64,000 nucleotides of DNA from Lagopus muta (Eukaryota; Chordata; Aves; Galliformes; Phasianidae): contig NC_064443.1 of NCBI RefSeq assembly GCF_023343835.1, positions 10,726,001-10,790,000 on the forward strand, given 5' to 3'. The notes below the pieces were generated by a model that saw only the letters and a program-made list of their open reading frames with translations, was not told the DNA's origin and did not search any database. This document shows positions 1 to 13,000 of this stretch, one piece after another; positions within the stretch are counted from its first letter, which is position 1, and the number at the start of each line of letters is the position of its first letter. The translations under genes and the position numbers were made by a program.

Positions 1-76
1 TCTGCTGATTGGGTTGCTCTCTGTAGTTCCAATTGTGGTCGCAAGATCCCGGATTCCACCAAAGAAGCATCAGTGA
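1..76 (+). CDS. TMEM43: TMEM43 (LUMA), C-terminal end of last exon, partial
   Basis: The reading frame from base 2 gives 24 residues and a TGA at 74-76. They form a hydrophobic stretch (LLIGLLSVVPIVVA) followed by a short basic tail (RSRIPPKKHQ). From memory this matches the C-terminus of vertebrate TMEM43, a last membrane helix followed by VPILVARTRVP and a KK-containing end. TMEM43 is a multi-pass inner-nuclear-membrane protein that binds emerin and lamins; a human variant causes arrhythmogenic cardiomyopathy. The rest of the gene lies upstream of the window. Its position tail-to-tail with XPC agrees with human gene order and strengthens the call. The fragment is too short for homology alone to be decisive. 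Confidence 0.85.
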   Translation, partial: LLIGLLSVVPIVVARSRIPPKKHQ

Positions 77-842
77 GAAAGAGGTACCTGGGTTCTGCAC
101 TGTATCCTGCTTAGAAGCTTTTTAAGTGCATTTGTGTTCTGGTTACATTGCTTACAGTACATCGTGGTTCAGCAGTGTGAGCCCAGATTTGGAGAGGGGT
201 TTGAGTGTGGCTGTTGATAAATGTGTCATCTGAGAAAAAGATTACTATGGAATGCTACCAGTAGGAATTCAGTGACACTGACTTCAGGAAAAAATAACAA
301 AAAAATTGGGGAGCATCTGTATTCATTATAAGTCAGTGTAAAAGTACCATTTATCTTTCATCTGTTACTAATTCACTCTGATTTGAGAACTGGCAAATTC
401 TCATTGGCAGGTGGGGCACCTTGTGTATTGTGGACAAAGTGCCAGCTTCATCGCATGGACTGGTGTGAAATCCTTGGGAAATACATGTGTGTACCTGCCT
501 CTGACAGTCCTTCCTTCTGCTACTTTTTCTCACTTGTACAATCATGTATACTGTGTTGGCAGTGTTTGAAAGTGCATTGTTAAAGGAAAAACAACTTTTG
601 ACACAATACTTCAGTAACGTGGATTCATTTGAGCTGGGGATTTTGAAAGTAACTTGGAATCTCCAGTGGCCAGGTTAGCTCTGAGGCAGGGAAGATAGGT
701 CAGAGAGCAGAGACTTTTCTCAGTTTTTAAAGAGGTCTGAAGCTGTTCTTGGGTAAGCACCCGAAATGGTGGAGTTCTGTAGAAACACTGAATTGCTCTT
801 ATTTAAGGAGATACTCAGAGGTCACTTGCCTTTAATTTTAAA

Positions 843-848
843 AATAAA
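843..848 (+). terminator. possible proximal polyadenylation signal of TMEM43
   Basis: An AATAAA hexamer lies in the TMEM43 3' UTR about 770 nt after the stop. No strong GT-rich element follows within 30 nt, so use is uncertain. Confidence 0.25.
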
Positions 849-1685
849 ACCTGCTGCCTTGACGTACAATTGATTAACTTCTATCGTTGAATACATATTC
901 TTTAAAATACTTGGTTTTGCTGTATGTAGTTTGTCTTTTTGAATTTTGCTTGCCAAGAACAATGAAAATATTCCATGAAATTAAATAATGAACACATTTC
1001 TGCCTGATTAGTTTTTGTAGACATAGTAGCTTGAATTTTGAGCTTTATATCATGTTAATACAGCTTCCTGTTGTGTTGCAATGGCTCAAGCTTACAGGTT
1101 TCTGCTGTAAATAGTTCTTGAGTTGAGGCGATCTTGTTGTGTTTTGAAGTCTCTCTAGATAGCTCATTTGGCTTCCAGGTGTGCCCTACCAACATGTTTT
1201 TCCTTCTGTAAGTACACATAATTCAGTACAAAAATGTCTTCAGTGAATACATTTTTTTGAAGGAGAATTACGACTGTATTCCCCATACCAAAGGAAATTT
1301 GCTTCTATGTATGTTCAAGTTAATGTTTCCTAAAAATGTTACTACATGGGAGGTCAGGTTTATAAATCATAAACATTTTGAGATGTAGTAATTTATGTTT
1401 AACTTCAATTTCCTTTAGTTCTTATCATTCTTGTGGTCTTGTGTTTTCAATTTCACCCTTTCTGCTGGTGAAAGCAGCAGCAGTGAGTGAAAGGCAGGGC
1501 ACGAAGCTGACCTGTGTTAGTGACCCAGGCAGTCTCTATCTGCTGCTCTTTCTCAATGCACTCCACTGGAGAGAAAAGCAGAAGTTTTGAACAGCTGTTC
1601 TACCAATGATGCAGGAAACTAATCAGCATTGCCATATTGGAGATGGTGCAATTTTCTACAGAAGTGCTGAGCTTTTTGTATATTT

Positions 1686-1691
1686 AATAAA
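1686..1691 (+). terminator. probable distal polyadenylation signal of TMEM43
   Basis: An AATAAA hexamer is followed 20-40 nt later by a G/T-rich stretch (GGTCTGTAGGTTTC), the usual arrangement of signal, cleavage site and downstream element. The cleavage site is expected near 1705-1715. Confidence 0.55.
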
Positions 1692-1710
1692 ATACCATTT
1701 TCAGAAAGTT

Positions 1711-3353
1711 GGTCTGTAGGTTTCTTTTTCATTACCTTTAAGCACTGCGTATTTCATGTCTAGGAACAGCAGCCAAGTGCGTGGAGGATTAGTTTGTAAC
1801 TCTGGATGAACACGTTTTCCACTGTTGGTGGAGGCAAATGTGCAGATGGGTTTTGTGTAACCTGTAACCTGACAGCTGTCATCTGGTCCATATGCTTGAT
1901 GATAAGACTGATTCCAGCCTACCAGTGGTGTTTTTACTCCTCTTCTTTGCTCTTAAGAAATAGCTTCCTTGCCTCCATGGGATCATCTGAGAAGTATGGT
2001 CATTTGACCTGACTGGAATCAACTTTTTTAAGAGAGAGTGGAGGCTTACTTATGCATTCAGCAGTTTAGAACATTTTCATCTTACATGCTCATCTGCACA
2101 CAGAAACATGCAAGACTGAAGAACTTAACGTTTCCCAGGGTAGGTATCCAGGTGGAGCCAAAGCCCTTTCACTGCACGTACACAAATATTTCTATCGAAA
2201 CAACTGAAGCAGTATCTTCCTTACCTGCTTAGCACAATCTGACAGAATGTGTATCTGCCTGTCAATAACTGTTCCCTTCTGCTCTGCTCTCCCCTAAACT
2301 GTATCTACTCATCTTTTGCATGCTTGGTTTGAGAGAGCTGTCTGAACTCATAACTTCGTGCATTTAAGTACGGTCAGGAAGTGCTGAGTCACTGTAGTAC
2401 AGCTGCTACCAGCTCCCTTTTGAAGCAAATGAAACATTACTGATGCCAGCTGGACTTGGATCCTTGCATTCAAAATACTCACAGTGTACCCTGCATAACT
2501 GTGCGACCATTGGCACTGAAGGAACTCTGGTCTCTCCCATCCCCTGAAATTTCATCACTTGATGTGAGATTTGTTTTTCCTTGAAGTCTTCTGAGCAATC
2601 ATGCCTACCCACCAAACCCAGTGTTTTTGTTTTAGAAGTCAGTGGTAAAAACTCAAAAAGATGAGCCTTCACATCAATTCTGCAGTATCCTGGGGCCTGC
2701 TTGTGATTTCTAGAAATAGCACTCTTATAGTGCTTAGTTGTATGAGAGAATCCTTACAGGTAAACTGAGCTGCTGCCAGAAGAGAGGAGTGATAGCATTA
2801 ATTAGTTTATTTGTTCTACAAATGCAGTACAAAAATATGTATTTTTTTAGGGTAGTTAAATGAAAACCATTTTCTTGCATATGTAGCTTTTCTCTGTAAC
2901 AGCATTCAGCAACAAGTAGACTGGATTCACCTCTATTTTTAAAGAGACAGTGTATACTTTTTTTTTTTTTTAAATACAGCAAAAGACAGAAGAGTATTTC
3001 TGCCTGTATAGACTTCACATTCCTCTCCTAACAGTTTTTAATTGTTTAGGTACTGGATAACATTTACAAAAGCTGAGTTTCACTGACTTTCACTTCTGCC
3101 AGTAACACTTGGCCCAGATCTACATGTTTGGATCCAGAATAAAACTAAATAGTCTTGATAAAACAAAACTGAAACAAGTGTGTATATTTTTGATTGACTT
3201 AAGATGACATATTTAATCTTAAGTTTGCCATGAAGACAGGGCTTCTTCTTTCTAATGCACAAGATACCTGCTGCAGACTGAAAAGCCAAAGTTGAGTTTT
3301 CATAAAAGGCACGTGTATTCTTTAGAAAGGAAGTTTTCAGGTTCATCCAAATT
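1711..3353. other. gap between the convergent TMEM43 and XPC 3' ends
   Basis: I see no coding exon, RNA gene or recognisable repeat here beyond short homopolymer runs (for example a T-run near 2958-2971). Part could be extended 3' UTR of XPC, because a further minus-strand AATAAA (plus TTTATT) occurs near 2807. Confidence 0.4.
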
Positions 3354-3359
3354 TTTATT
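3354..3359 (-). terminator. candidate polyadenylation signal of XPC
   Basis: Plus-strand TTTATT is AATAAA on the minus strand. It lies about 530 nt after the XPC stop, a plausible 3' UTR length. Another copy near 2807 is an alternative. Confidence 0.45.
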
Positions 3360-3889
3360 GCAGGCTGCACACCACGTGAGGTATTCCCCCTCTCTGTGAT
3401 GCTGAGACTAGAACTCTACTCACTACTGATTTGGATAAGGTCTGATTAAAATACCAAAGAGGATGTAGTGGTCTCTTGACTAGCTTACCACAGACTGTTA
3501 AATAGCAGCTGCATACTTCAGTTCTGGGCAATCAGGGGAAAAAAATGGTGAGGAGAAAATTGGGAAGAGGCAGTGCTAATGGAAGTAGTGCCTCAGAATG
3601 CATTTGTTACAGTGCTGAGTGATACAGAGGAGCACAAAAAGCCCAGCTGTGTACAGATGGTGATCTTGGAAAGTACAGCTGCACATCTGCTTCTCCTAAG
3701 TTCAAGGATTAACAAATGAACTTAATTACCCACAACAGCAAAAGAGATTCTTGGTGCTGAATTTGGTTGATTCCCCGATAGCTCAGAAATGCAAATGAAC
3801 AGAAGACTAAGTCTTTAACTGGCACAGGATGCTGTTGTTGTGACGGTTCTGTTCTTGCGTTGGGAAAGAGCAAGAAATGCTTGTACTTA
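3355..3889 (-). other. XPC: XPC 3' UTR (inferred extent)
   Basis: This is non-coding sequence immediately downstream of the XPC TAA on the minus strand, bounded here by the first AATAAA. The extent is inferred from the signal only. Confidence 0.45.
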
Positions 3890-4096
3890 TTACAGTTTCT
3901 CAAAAGGAAACAACTGTGCTGCTTCTTCCTTCTTTTCTCGCTTGCTTTTTCTGGTTGTCTTCTCTTTCTGCTGCTCTGCCTGGCGATTTCGGGGCCAAGA
4001 AATTTCCACATCTCCTCCTGCAGTCCCTGAATTTGGGCCTTCTTCATCAGAGGAGAATCCTGCTCCTTTCTCTGTCTCAGGTGCTGATGGCTCAGT
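3890..4096 (-). CDS. XPC: XPC coding exon 16 (C-terminus)
   Basis: It encodes residues 890-957: an acidic/serine patch (FSSDEEGP), a K/R-rich stretch ([15 protein letters not shown]) and the terminal FPFEKL before TAA, matching the FPFEQL-type ending of mammalian XPC. The C-terminus helps recruit TFIIH. The acceptor follows a very long T-rich tract (TTTTTTTTTCTCCAG|ACTG). Confidence 0.95.
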   Translation of the reverse strand, partial: TEPSAPETEKGAGFSSDEEGPNSGTAGGDVEISWPRNRQAEQQKEKTTRKSKREKKEEAAQLFPFEKL

Positions 4097-7000
4097 CTGG
4101 AGAAAAAAAAAAAAGAAAAAAGAACAGGCATGAAAATGGAAAATGATCATTTGTAGCTGCTCCTTTCTAAAAAGGCTCATTTTCTCTCAGTGACATTCCA
4201 GAAGTTGAATGCTCTGGTTTGGGCTTCTTGCCCAAAGCAGTGTGTTTCTATTTCTAGATGTCAAGCACTCTTTCAACAACAAGCTACGTATTTTTGATCA
4301 GAGATGAATAAAAATAAACTAGCTTTAAAAAGATCATGCTTTTCTAAGTAAGGAAAGGATTAAGAACTAAACTGTCTGATTTCATAAGAAAAGAAAAAAA
4401 GTAGCCCACTGACCTTGCTAGCTATATACTTGGCTGGGAGGAAAAGATCCAGGAAGGGAGATATGTCAAAGTAGAAGAGCAATATACAAACCATGATGCT
4501 TTGGGCAAACACTGATCTCTTCTTAAGCAATAATTAATCCTTCATGGACATGACTGTGTTGGTTTTCTGGTGTAGGCTTTTTTTAATTGCTAGTCAAACA
4601 TTAAGAGGAAAGAGGAAACTTCAGAATGTGCTCCTCTGGTAGACAACACACTGGAGATGCTAGAAAAAATTCCCTTGGTACAGAAAGCGAAAGCACTAAT
4701 GGAGATGCAGAATACCTTGATGGAGTAGCGCTGCTTCAGTCTCTCTCTAATGAGAAGCCCTTTTGTCAGCAACTTCCAGTTTCCCAGAGCTCTCTTCTCA
4801 CGCTTCTTTTTGTTATCATTGAAAAGAAAAAATACTATTTTAAGTTCCAATGTATCAACACTCGCAGAAGACAGAAGTTTAAAGACTTGAAAATGAAATT
4901 GGAAAAAAAAAGAAAGAACCACAACTCAGCAACACACCACCAACGTAAATGTGTCACATTGAAAGATTATAGGCTGGTAGGATTCTTAGGAATACAGTGT
5001 ATTGGTGACAACATATCTGCTACATACATGAATTACTGTCCCTTTCTGAAGTAAATTACACTGGAGCCTCCTTCAGAAGTTTAACATGTATGCCTTCCTT
5101 TTGTTTCTCAGCAGCTATGGAAAGCTATTCCAAAGTACACTCTATTTCAGAGATTGCTGCACACTTGTTTGCATTGCAGTGCTAAAAGAAAACCCCAAAT
5201 GAAGCATTCGAGGAAATGCAACCTGCCTCTCTCTTCACAGAGCTCTGTCTGTTACATATACAGCCTACCTTTGATTGTTTACAGCTTAAATTAAGCAGTA
5301 ATAAAGTGCCTGCAAAAATAATTCTCACCTCCTTCTCCTTCTTTTCTATTTCTGCTTGTTCATTCTCCCAGGCAGCAATCAGCACCTCTTTATATTCTTC
5401 ACAGACAACATAGCCATCAGTACTAGGAAGGAAAACAGAATCCCCTGTCAGCTACTAGAAGAAAAAAGAAAGGGAACAAATGCTTGCTGACCCCACCAAA
5501 CCAAAAGCTGCTGACAGAACAGGCTATTTGTCTCCTAGGGTGTAAATGTGTAATTTATCACCCATTCCACCTCCCTCCCCCTTGAAGTGCACACCCTATG
5601 AGTGTGTAAGGTCACTTCTGTGTGCCAGGGCCATTGACTCTACTACCACAGGTAGCACAACAGAGAAGGACGTGTCATCCATGGCACAGAGTATACAACT
5701 TCTGCACAGCATCAACATTCATCACCTTAAATAAAGCACCTTTACATACACTGCGTGTGAGTAGCCACCATGGAAGTCAAATCCAGTGACAGCTTGAGCA
5801 CAGTCAATGTCCAACTTCCGTGCCAATCTGTTCAGGTTGGGGAGCCTAAGCTGCACACAACCAACAGGTAACATAGAGGGCAGGAACAGATAGACGTTTC
5901 CATATTCATTCCGAGGAACCTGGTATTGCAAAATGAAAGAGAAATGATGACACTGCTGCCTTCTGGAGAGAGGCAAAAATCTCTGCTTCAATTCAAGGTC
6001 TCTCCCCTCTTTCTGACCTGCTGCATTCTACTCTGGTATTCTATTCGTATTCATACGGCAAGGCACAGGCTAAATTTAACTGTGTGGTTGTCTCCTAATT
6101 ATGTTCTGTGACCTGGCCTCATTACCGTGGCTGTAATGCTGAGAACAAGCAAAACAAAGATGAAGTTGGAAATTACATTGATTAGAAAGTTGGACTTAGG
6201 AATAAAAGGCATCGATGAAATTTTCACCACTCCCTCCTGGCTTTATTTACCTCAGAACTCTTTAAGCCCGAATCCAGCTATTATTGACTGATCTCACCTT
6301 TGAAACATGCAATTCCCAAAAAATAAAGCCCACAGCTTCATAAGAAGCAGTTCCTTTAACACCAGCCCTCTGCTTTCCCGGCTACCTTTCCATCCACTGC
6401 TATGGGTGGCTGATACTCCTCTGTCTGCCAGCGACCAAACAGCGCCAGGTCCGCTTTGTCCCGGTTTGCAGGCTCTGCAAGGCGTGCCTTCCTCGCCTGG
6501 TTGGAATAGCCCTTCACCATCTGTGCAAATACAGTGATCAAACTTGTAACGGCACAGAAACAAGCTGTTAGGGATTTCAGACTTTCCCAGGATAGCAAAG
6601 GAGAAGACTCTGGGAAAGAAATGATGCCTACTTCCTGTCTTCAGTACTTATCTCTCATAAATGATATCCCAGCTACTGTGCACTAGGGAGCTAGATTCTC
6701 AGTTTAAGTGAAAGTCGTAGGATGCCTTTAAAGAAGATGAAAAGGGTGCAGTTCTACAAGATACCCTTGAGGTAATGGAATCACAACTCAGATACCACAT
6801 GCAAGCAAGAAACCCACATCTGCTAACAGAAAGAATAAAAAAAGAAACCAACAACAAACAAAGCTAAGCTTGAACTTCAGAGAGCAGATGTTGCACAGGA
6901 GGAAGCCAAACCCTCTTACTTTGTAAGGCACTTCTCCAATCCTCACCACTCGAGCCTGCTTAAGCCAAGTGTCCTTGGAGTGGAGCGTGTGTACACAGTC

Positions 7001-10000
7001 TCTAAAAAGACCAAAAGAAAGCAAAGACAAGCATCAGAGACTTCCAAACTGTTATTCACATGCTAGGAATGGTTAAAAAAAAAAAAAAAGTGCACCTAAA
7101 TGGTATGCAAATTCTGTCTGAGTAACTAAATGTCTCATGCTGTCTGTGCATGTGGCCTGTGTCTACTGCAATACCACTGTGGTCAACACACAAACTAGCT
7201 CTAATTAGTTATAAAGATCACAGACACACACAACTGTGCACCACTCACCTCGAATAAACAGCCTCTCCCCTGCAGTACCCTAGGATAGCAGCTGACTCAG
7301 GATAGATGGCCTGATATTTCAAGAGATGCCTCTTCAGTGCATACAGAGGGTGGTTTTTGTACTCTCCAATTGCTGTTGGTAGAGGCTGATCTTGAAGTTT
7401 AACCTGAAACTTCAGGAATTAAGCAAAGAGAGAGTTATTTCATAACTACGTTGCACTAGCCTTTTCAGAAATCAAGAATGATCATAGTGTGGATTAATGG
7501 AAAAAATATTAGAAAAATAATCAGATGAACTAAGGGACCAAAGAACTCTTGTTGCAAATAGACAGCTAGCTGTGCACCCACTTCTATGTATCTTAAAGAA
7601 TCTGCACAAGAGTAACACCAGGCTGCACAGAACCACGTCATTAAGTTTCCAACATGGGCTGCCCAGTGCTTTTGCTGTCCAGATTTCTCTAAACAGCCTC
7701 CATTTGATTATTACTTTAATCTTATCATTGCATGCTCCCTTTAAAACTTGCTCATTCTGAATATTTCATGTTCAAATACAGCCCTCCTTCCTCATGGAAC
7801 CATTCCTAACGATTTTTGCATGAATGGAAATCCAGGGACTGGACCTATGCTAGTAAATGTCCCATATAACTTATCATTTACCTCTGTTTCCTCCTTCTTG
7901 TCTCTGTCTGCAAAGGGACTTTTATATGGCTGCAGTGTGTCTTCCCACCACTCAGGGTCCACACGTTTCTTCCTTGTCGTGGTCATCCACACTGGGTCGT
8001 ATCTTTGTGTCACATCCTTGACACTCCCATCATTGTCAAATCCCACAATATAGGAGAGTGGCTTTGTGGCATATGTGAAGCACTGCTGGGGCTGGCCAAC
8101 AATGCCATGCACACAGTCTACACACACCCACCTGTCCTCACGTTCAAGGAAAACCTCTAGCCACTGGTCTGTGCCAACCACTTTCTGTACCATCTGCTGC
8201 CCATCATCCTCATCACTGGAAATTATTTTGTTTCTCTTTCTCTGTGCCTGAGGCAAGGTTGGAGCTGTGCTTTTTGCTGGTCTTGGCTCAGCTCCCAAAG
8301 AATTTCTGGATAGCCTTGATTCCGAAGTCTCACTTTTGGGGCTTTTTATAGTCATTGCCTTTGATTTCTGGGCACCTCGTGAGCTTCTCCACTTTTTAGA
8401 GACAGTTTCAAAGTCCTCATCGGAGATATCACTTTCCTCTCCTGAAATCTCAAAGTCAGAAACACTGCCCTCATCACTTCCACTCTCTTCTTTGTAACAC
8501 ACTTTGGAGGCCACACGTCTCCGCCGACTGTTCTTGGTTCTGACCGGCACATCTTTTTCCCCTAAACCACTGTCCTCATTTCCAGTTTCCTTCTGTTCCT
8601 TATTGCCTGTTGTCAATTTTGACTTGTGTGTCCTTTTGGTCTGAGCACTTTTTGTTTTCTTTGACTCCTCATTGTCTTCTTCACTCCCTGATGATTTCTC
8701 ATCCCGTTTGGCTTTTTTGCAAGGGCATTTTTTTGCCACAACTTTGGGTGTTGTGCCTGAGCTCTCCTGCCCCTCAGAGGTACTGCTGAGCGACTGCTTC
8801 TTGGATGTGCTTTTTTCCTGCAAAGAAAGAGGCTAGGTCACTTTTACCATGCCTAAGAATACAAAAAAAAGAGAAAAAGACTGAGGTCAGCATAAAGTAA
8901 ATACAGACCAAAGACTGGCCAGAAACACGGTCAATTTATCTTAGGGACTTGAAAACTTCAGGCAAATGACTGAAGGAAGATGTCCCCCAGCAGTATCTGC
9001 TGTGAAAAATTTAAAGAAATTTAAAACCACTAAAGCATGAGAAGCCTTTGCTTAAACATACACAACAGGAGGTGGTTTGTTTTTGTTTTAAAAAACAGGA
9101 AACCTAAGGATTTGCATCTGCTGCAATACAGACAAAAAACAATGTCATAACAGTGCTTCATACAGTGATTCACCTCAAGTTACAACCAGGAAGCTTTGTT
9201 GCTCCTTCTGGGGAGCAACCAATTAGGGAATTTTACACACCAAACAAAAACTACCTTTGCCTTCGTCTCCTTGAGAGGAATGGGCTGTAAGGACAGCACC
9301 AGGCGACACAGCAGCTGCAACGCCCTGACAATAATTAAAAATATCTGCAAAAGATAAAATAAACCATGTTCAAACTTTTTTTTTTTTTTAAGGCATATGA
9401 AAAAACAACTTGAAACTCTTTCACATCCTGGTTTCTGTCAGAAACCATTTTCGTTCTTGTCTTTTACCCAGTGCTGTAGACACCAACACAGATGTGTAGC
9501 CCAGCTACTATAGCATCAAAGCACTGTACTGTCTTCTCTGGCTCTTATTTATGTTCAAACAGTGACAGAGCTCCTGCTGTTAACTCACAGAAGAAGAGCC
9601 AAAGCCTAAAGAGGCCCAGTGACTCACCCTGATGGAGCAGGCAGTACGTCACCCAAATCTATCTATCCTCCACCTGCCTCCCATTCTTGAAGCAAATTGG
9701 GTAAGATGTCTCTAAATCCACCCTCCCAAAGGTAGCCAAGGCCAACTATATACCATCAACTGAACCCAGAAGAAATACCAGCAATTCAGAGAATGTCATT
9801 ACAGTCCCAGCTGAGTGGCTAATAGCTTAGAACTGCCAACTGCTTTCCTGCATGGGAGTCAAAAGAAGCTGCCATTAGTGAGTGTCTAAGCAAGGTTTGC
9901 TTTGCCTTTACCTCCTACCACAGAAAGTGACATTTTGTATTTACACAACATGCTTGCAAAGACATCACAAGAACCACTTCCTGCTCTGCAGCACAGAAGC

Positions 10001-13000
10001 TGCAACATCCCACTACATTAGCAACAGGGCACAGCTGCAAGCCACACACCTGCAAAGCAGCAGCTCTTTCAAATGTCCTGTCAATTCCATCTCCTGTTTC
10101 TCCTTCCCTTGATTGTTCTACCAAAATAATCCAAGAATTTTCTTACTCAAATTAGTACTACAAGAGAAACCTATAAACTGGTTTTCCTTGACTTATACTA
10201 CTAAAAGCAATACGAAGAAGCCATAGCATGCTTATAAACAAGTAGTTCTATGCACTATGCAAAGCCATCCATGGAAGATAAACCATGCAGTGGTACCAAT
10301 AAGAAGTAGAGGCTTCAGTTTTAGTACAGTTCAAGCTGAAGAATTTAATCGCAGAAGGATTCCAGATAAAAATACAAAACAAATTAAAAAACAGGAATCA
10401 CCTCAGTCACCAACCTGTTTCTTCACACTGATTCCTCAAACACCACTTTGTTCACAATGATCTAGCATCCAAATTCAGCAACCAACCCTGCACTTCCCAG
10501 TCACTTACATGAACCAACTCTTCATCATCTCGTGCAGCATAGATGGCAAAGCGCCTCTCCAAGGTCGACTGAAGGGGCTCTCCTTCTTCACTGGAAAGTT
10601 CATCATTGACAGTGAAGGTTCCAACAAACCTGAAATGTGAGATACCCATTTATTGTCTACTGTTGTGAACGTACTCCTAAACTTCACAGTTCATCCCTTC
10701 CTTCTTTACTAAAAACAGTCTTATGTTTAAAACAAAAAAAAATCAGTGAAGAATTGTAATTACATGTACCCGTGTCCCTGAACCCTGGCTCTATATTCTA
10801 TGTGATAGTAGGACTAGCAGAGAGTATATTACCATTTCACCAAGTTGGAAATGTAGAGAAGGTCCACTTGGCCTGCAGGAACTTTTGTGAAGTGTATGGG
10901 GATGATGGACAGACCAATGGCATGAAGATCTGGCTGGCTGCAGATCCTGTTCCTATAGAAACCATTTGCTAATAAACACAAGAGGTGAACCTGAGAGAAA
11001 AAAGTTTCTATAGTGAGTTCACAAGAGATGTTCTTTGCTGGAACTATTGTCCACGGTGATGACCAGGATGCCTCTAATGCTCCTTTTGACAGAGACAGGC
11101 AACAATATAACCTCCCGAGGACAAAATTGGTGGGCACAGGACTGACCAGAGTCCCAAGGCAGTAAAGCCTTGCAGTATACCTGTCTGTGTCTCCTGTTCT
11201 ACATCTGACAGACAGTTTAACCCAAGTAGAACAAGCAGAAGCACACAGCAGAGAAATATACACCCTACTTGAATCTGCTTTCATTTAGAAGTCTACTAAT
11301 TCAGTGACTGAGGTTTCTAAGTTACAGTTGAGAAGAAGGCCAATGAGCACCTGTCAGGAATACAGCCTTTTTATTTTTTCACTTCCAGCCACGGCCCCAA
11401 ATTATTTTATTCAAAAACTACTTTCTTTTTCATTAAATATCAGTTCAGAAATTTCAAGCACAGTGTTTTCTTTGTGACCAATACCTTATGTGTGTCCTCA
11501 CGAACTTCCTTAGTGAAACGTTTAATCATTCTCCGAACATAAGTCTCAAACTCAGCTTTCCTTTTCTCTCTGAAAATAAAATAAAAAAGAAAATAAAAGG
11601 ATATTATGGTTTCTTGTGTATCTGCCTTCCTAGATTCCTGAGCTGCTCTCTACTGCCTTCCATTTTCACCTTCTCTCTCTTCTCTTCAGTTGTTCTGGGG
11701 TTTCAATCTCTATCTCAACAGGGTTGCTTGGCAGCACCGCTGCTGGAAGAACAGCACCTTCTTCTAACTTATCCATGACAGGCTCCTGGAGTTCTGGGAA
11801 AAAAACAGAGTATTATTAGATAATACATGAACAGTGAATAATATGGCAACAAATAGTCAAATTCAAAGCACTACCTTTAAGGCAGCAGTTGTATGTTTCT
11901 TTCCTGCTTTGGCACTATTCCAAAGTATTGTGAGATAAGAGCTTTTAATACAGATACGCACGTGAAGCATACTCTTAAGTATACAAAGTATACAAAATGA
12001 GGAATGGCTCAAAAAGCAAATTAGAAAAGAACCTATTGCATACAAGGATATTTACAACTTAAATAGACATGCAGTTGTTACCCTCCACGTCCTCCCATTC
12101 ATCTTCACTTTCATCATCATCATCAGTATTGTCTTCATCCATCTCTTTTTTAATTGGAGATTCTCTCTTCAATTTTATCTCCTTCTGAGGGGCCTTCAGT
12201 GAGTCACTATTAAAATTACAAAATTAGTTTTAGCAGCAGGAAGTGCAAGGTTTGTTCATTTGAAAATGGAAGAGAAAGAAAACAAAAATGAGGAAATAAA
12301 TGAAGCATCATCTCTGCATCAGTAACAACAGATGCGAAGGTTTTGAGTATTTGACAACTGAACCATGTGTGTCTGTAAAGTGAGCCATCTTTGCCATGAG
12401 TAACTGCAGAATAACTGCTGAGCAACAGTGTTTCAGTGCAAACACAGGTCCTGGTTCTGACAGGTTGTTTGAATGAAAATGACTGAACGTAAAAAAAATG
12501 ACCCATCTTTCCTAAGAGCTTGTATGAATGAGTTCATTCAATCATTTCTCTTGACTGAGACTTCACAGCATAACACCCAATGATTTGGTTGGCCAGTGAA
12601 ATGATACTTATCGCTTTTATTCTTCTCGTTAATACATTCCCCATAGAAATACTACCTTACAATTATGACACCGATTTGAAAAGGCTCAGATATTTGCTTC
12701 CCATGCAGACTGCCTTCCTGAGGCCAATCCTGCCATCAGTGGGGCAGTACTTCTGTACAGCTGCGTGTCACAGACAAACTAAGCCAGCCTGCCAGCTTAA
12801 CATAACCCCTTCACATGATCATCTGCAGCAAAGGGCCCCACACAACATCCAACCCACAATGAGCTACAGAGAGCGTGCAATCATCATGTCAAACAACAGG
12901 TAAGCTCACCTGCACGTTTGCTCTTTGTGACAAGTCCTTTTATTTTCAGGGCTTTTCTCATTTTCTTTTGCTCGCCGTTTTTGTTTTGAAGGCTTATCTG

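Larger units (their letters stand above)
77..1710 (+). other. TMEM43: TMEM43 3' UTR (inferred extent)
   Basis: There is no sustained open frame between the TMEM43 stop codon and the AATAAA at 1686-1691. The sequence is AT-rich and has the character of a 3' UTR. A length of about 1.6 kb fits the long 3' UTR I recall for mammalian TMEM43. An earlier AATAAA at 843-848 could give a shorter transcript. The exact end is inferred. Confidence 0.55.

Noticed and set aside
4626..5054. 142-codon plus-strand open frame
   Set aside because: It runs antisense across XPC exon 15 and its flanking introns, has low-complexity K/F-rich composition and no recognisable domain. It is a shadow of the minus-strand gene.
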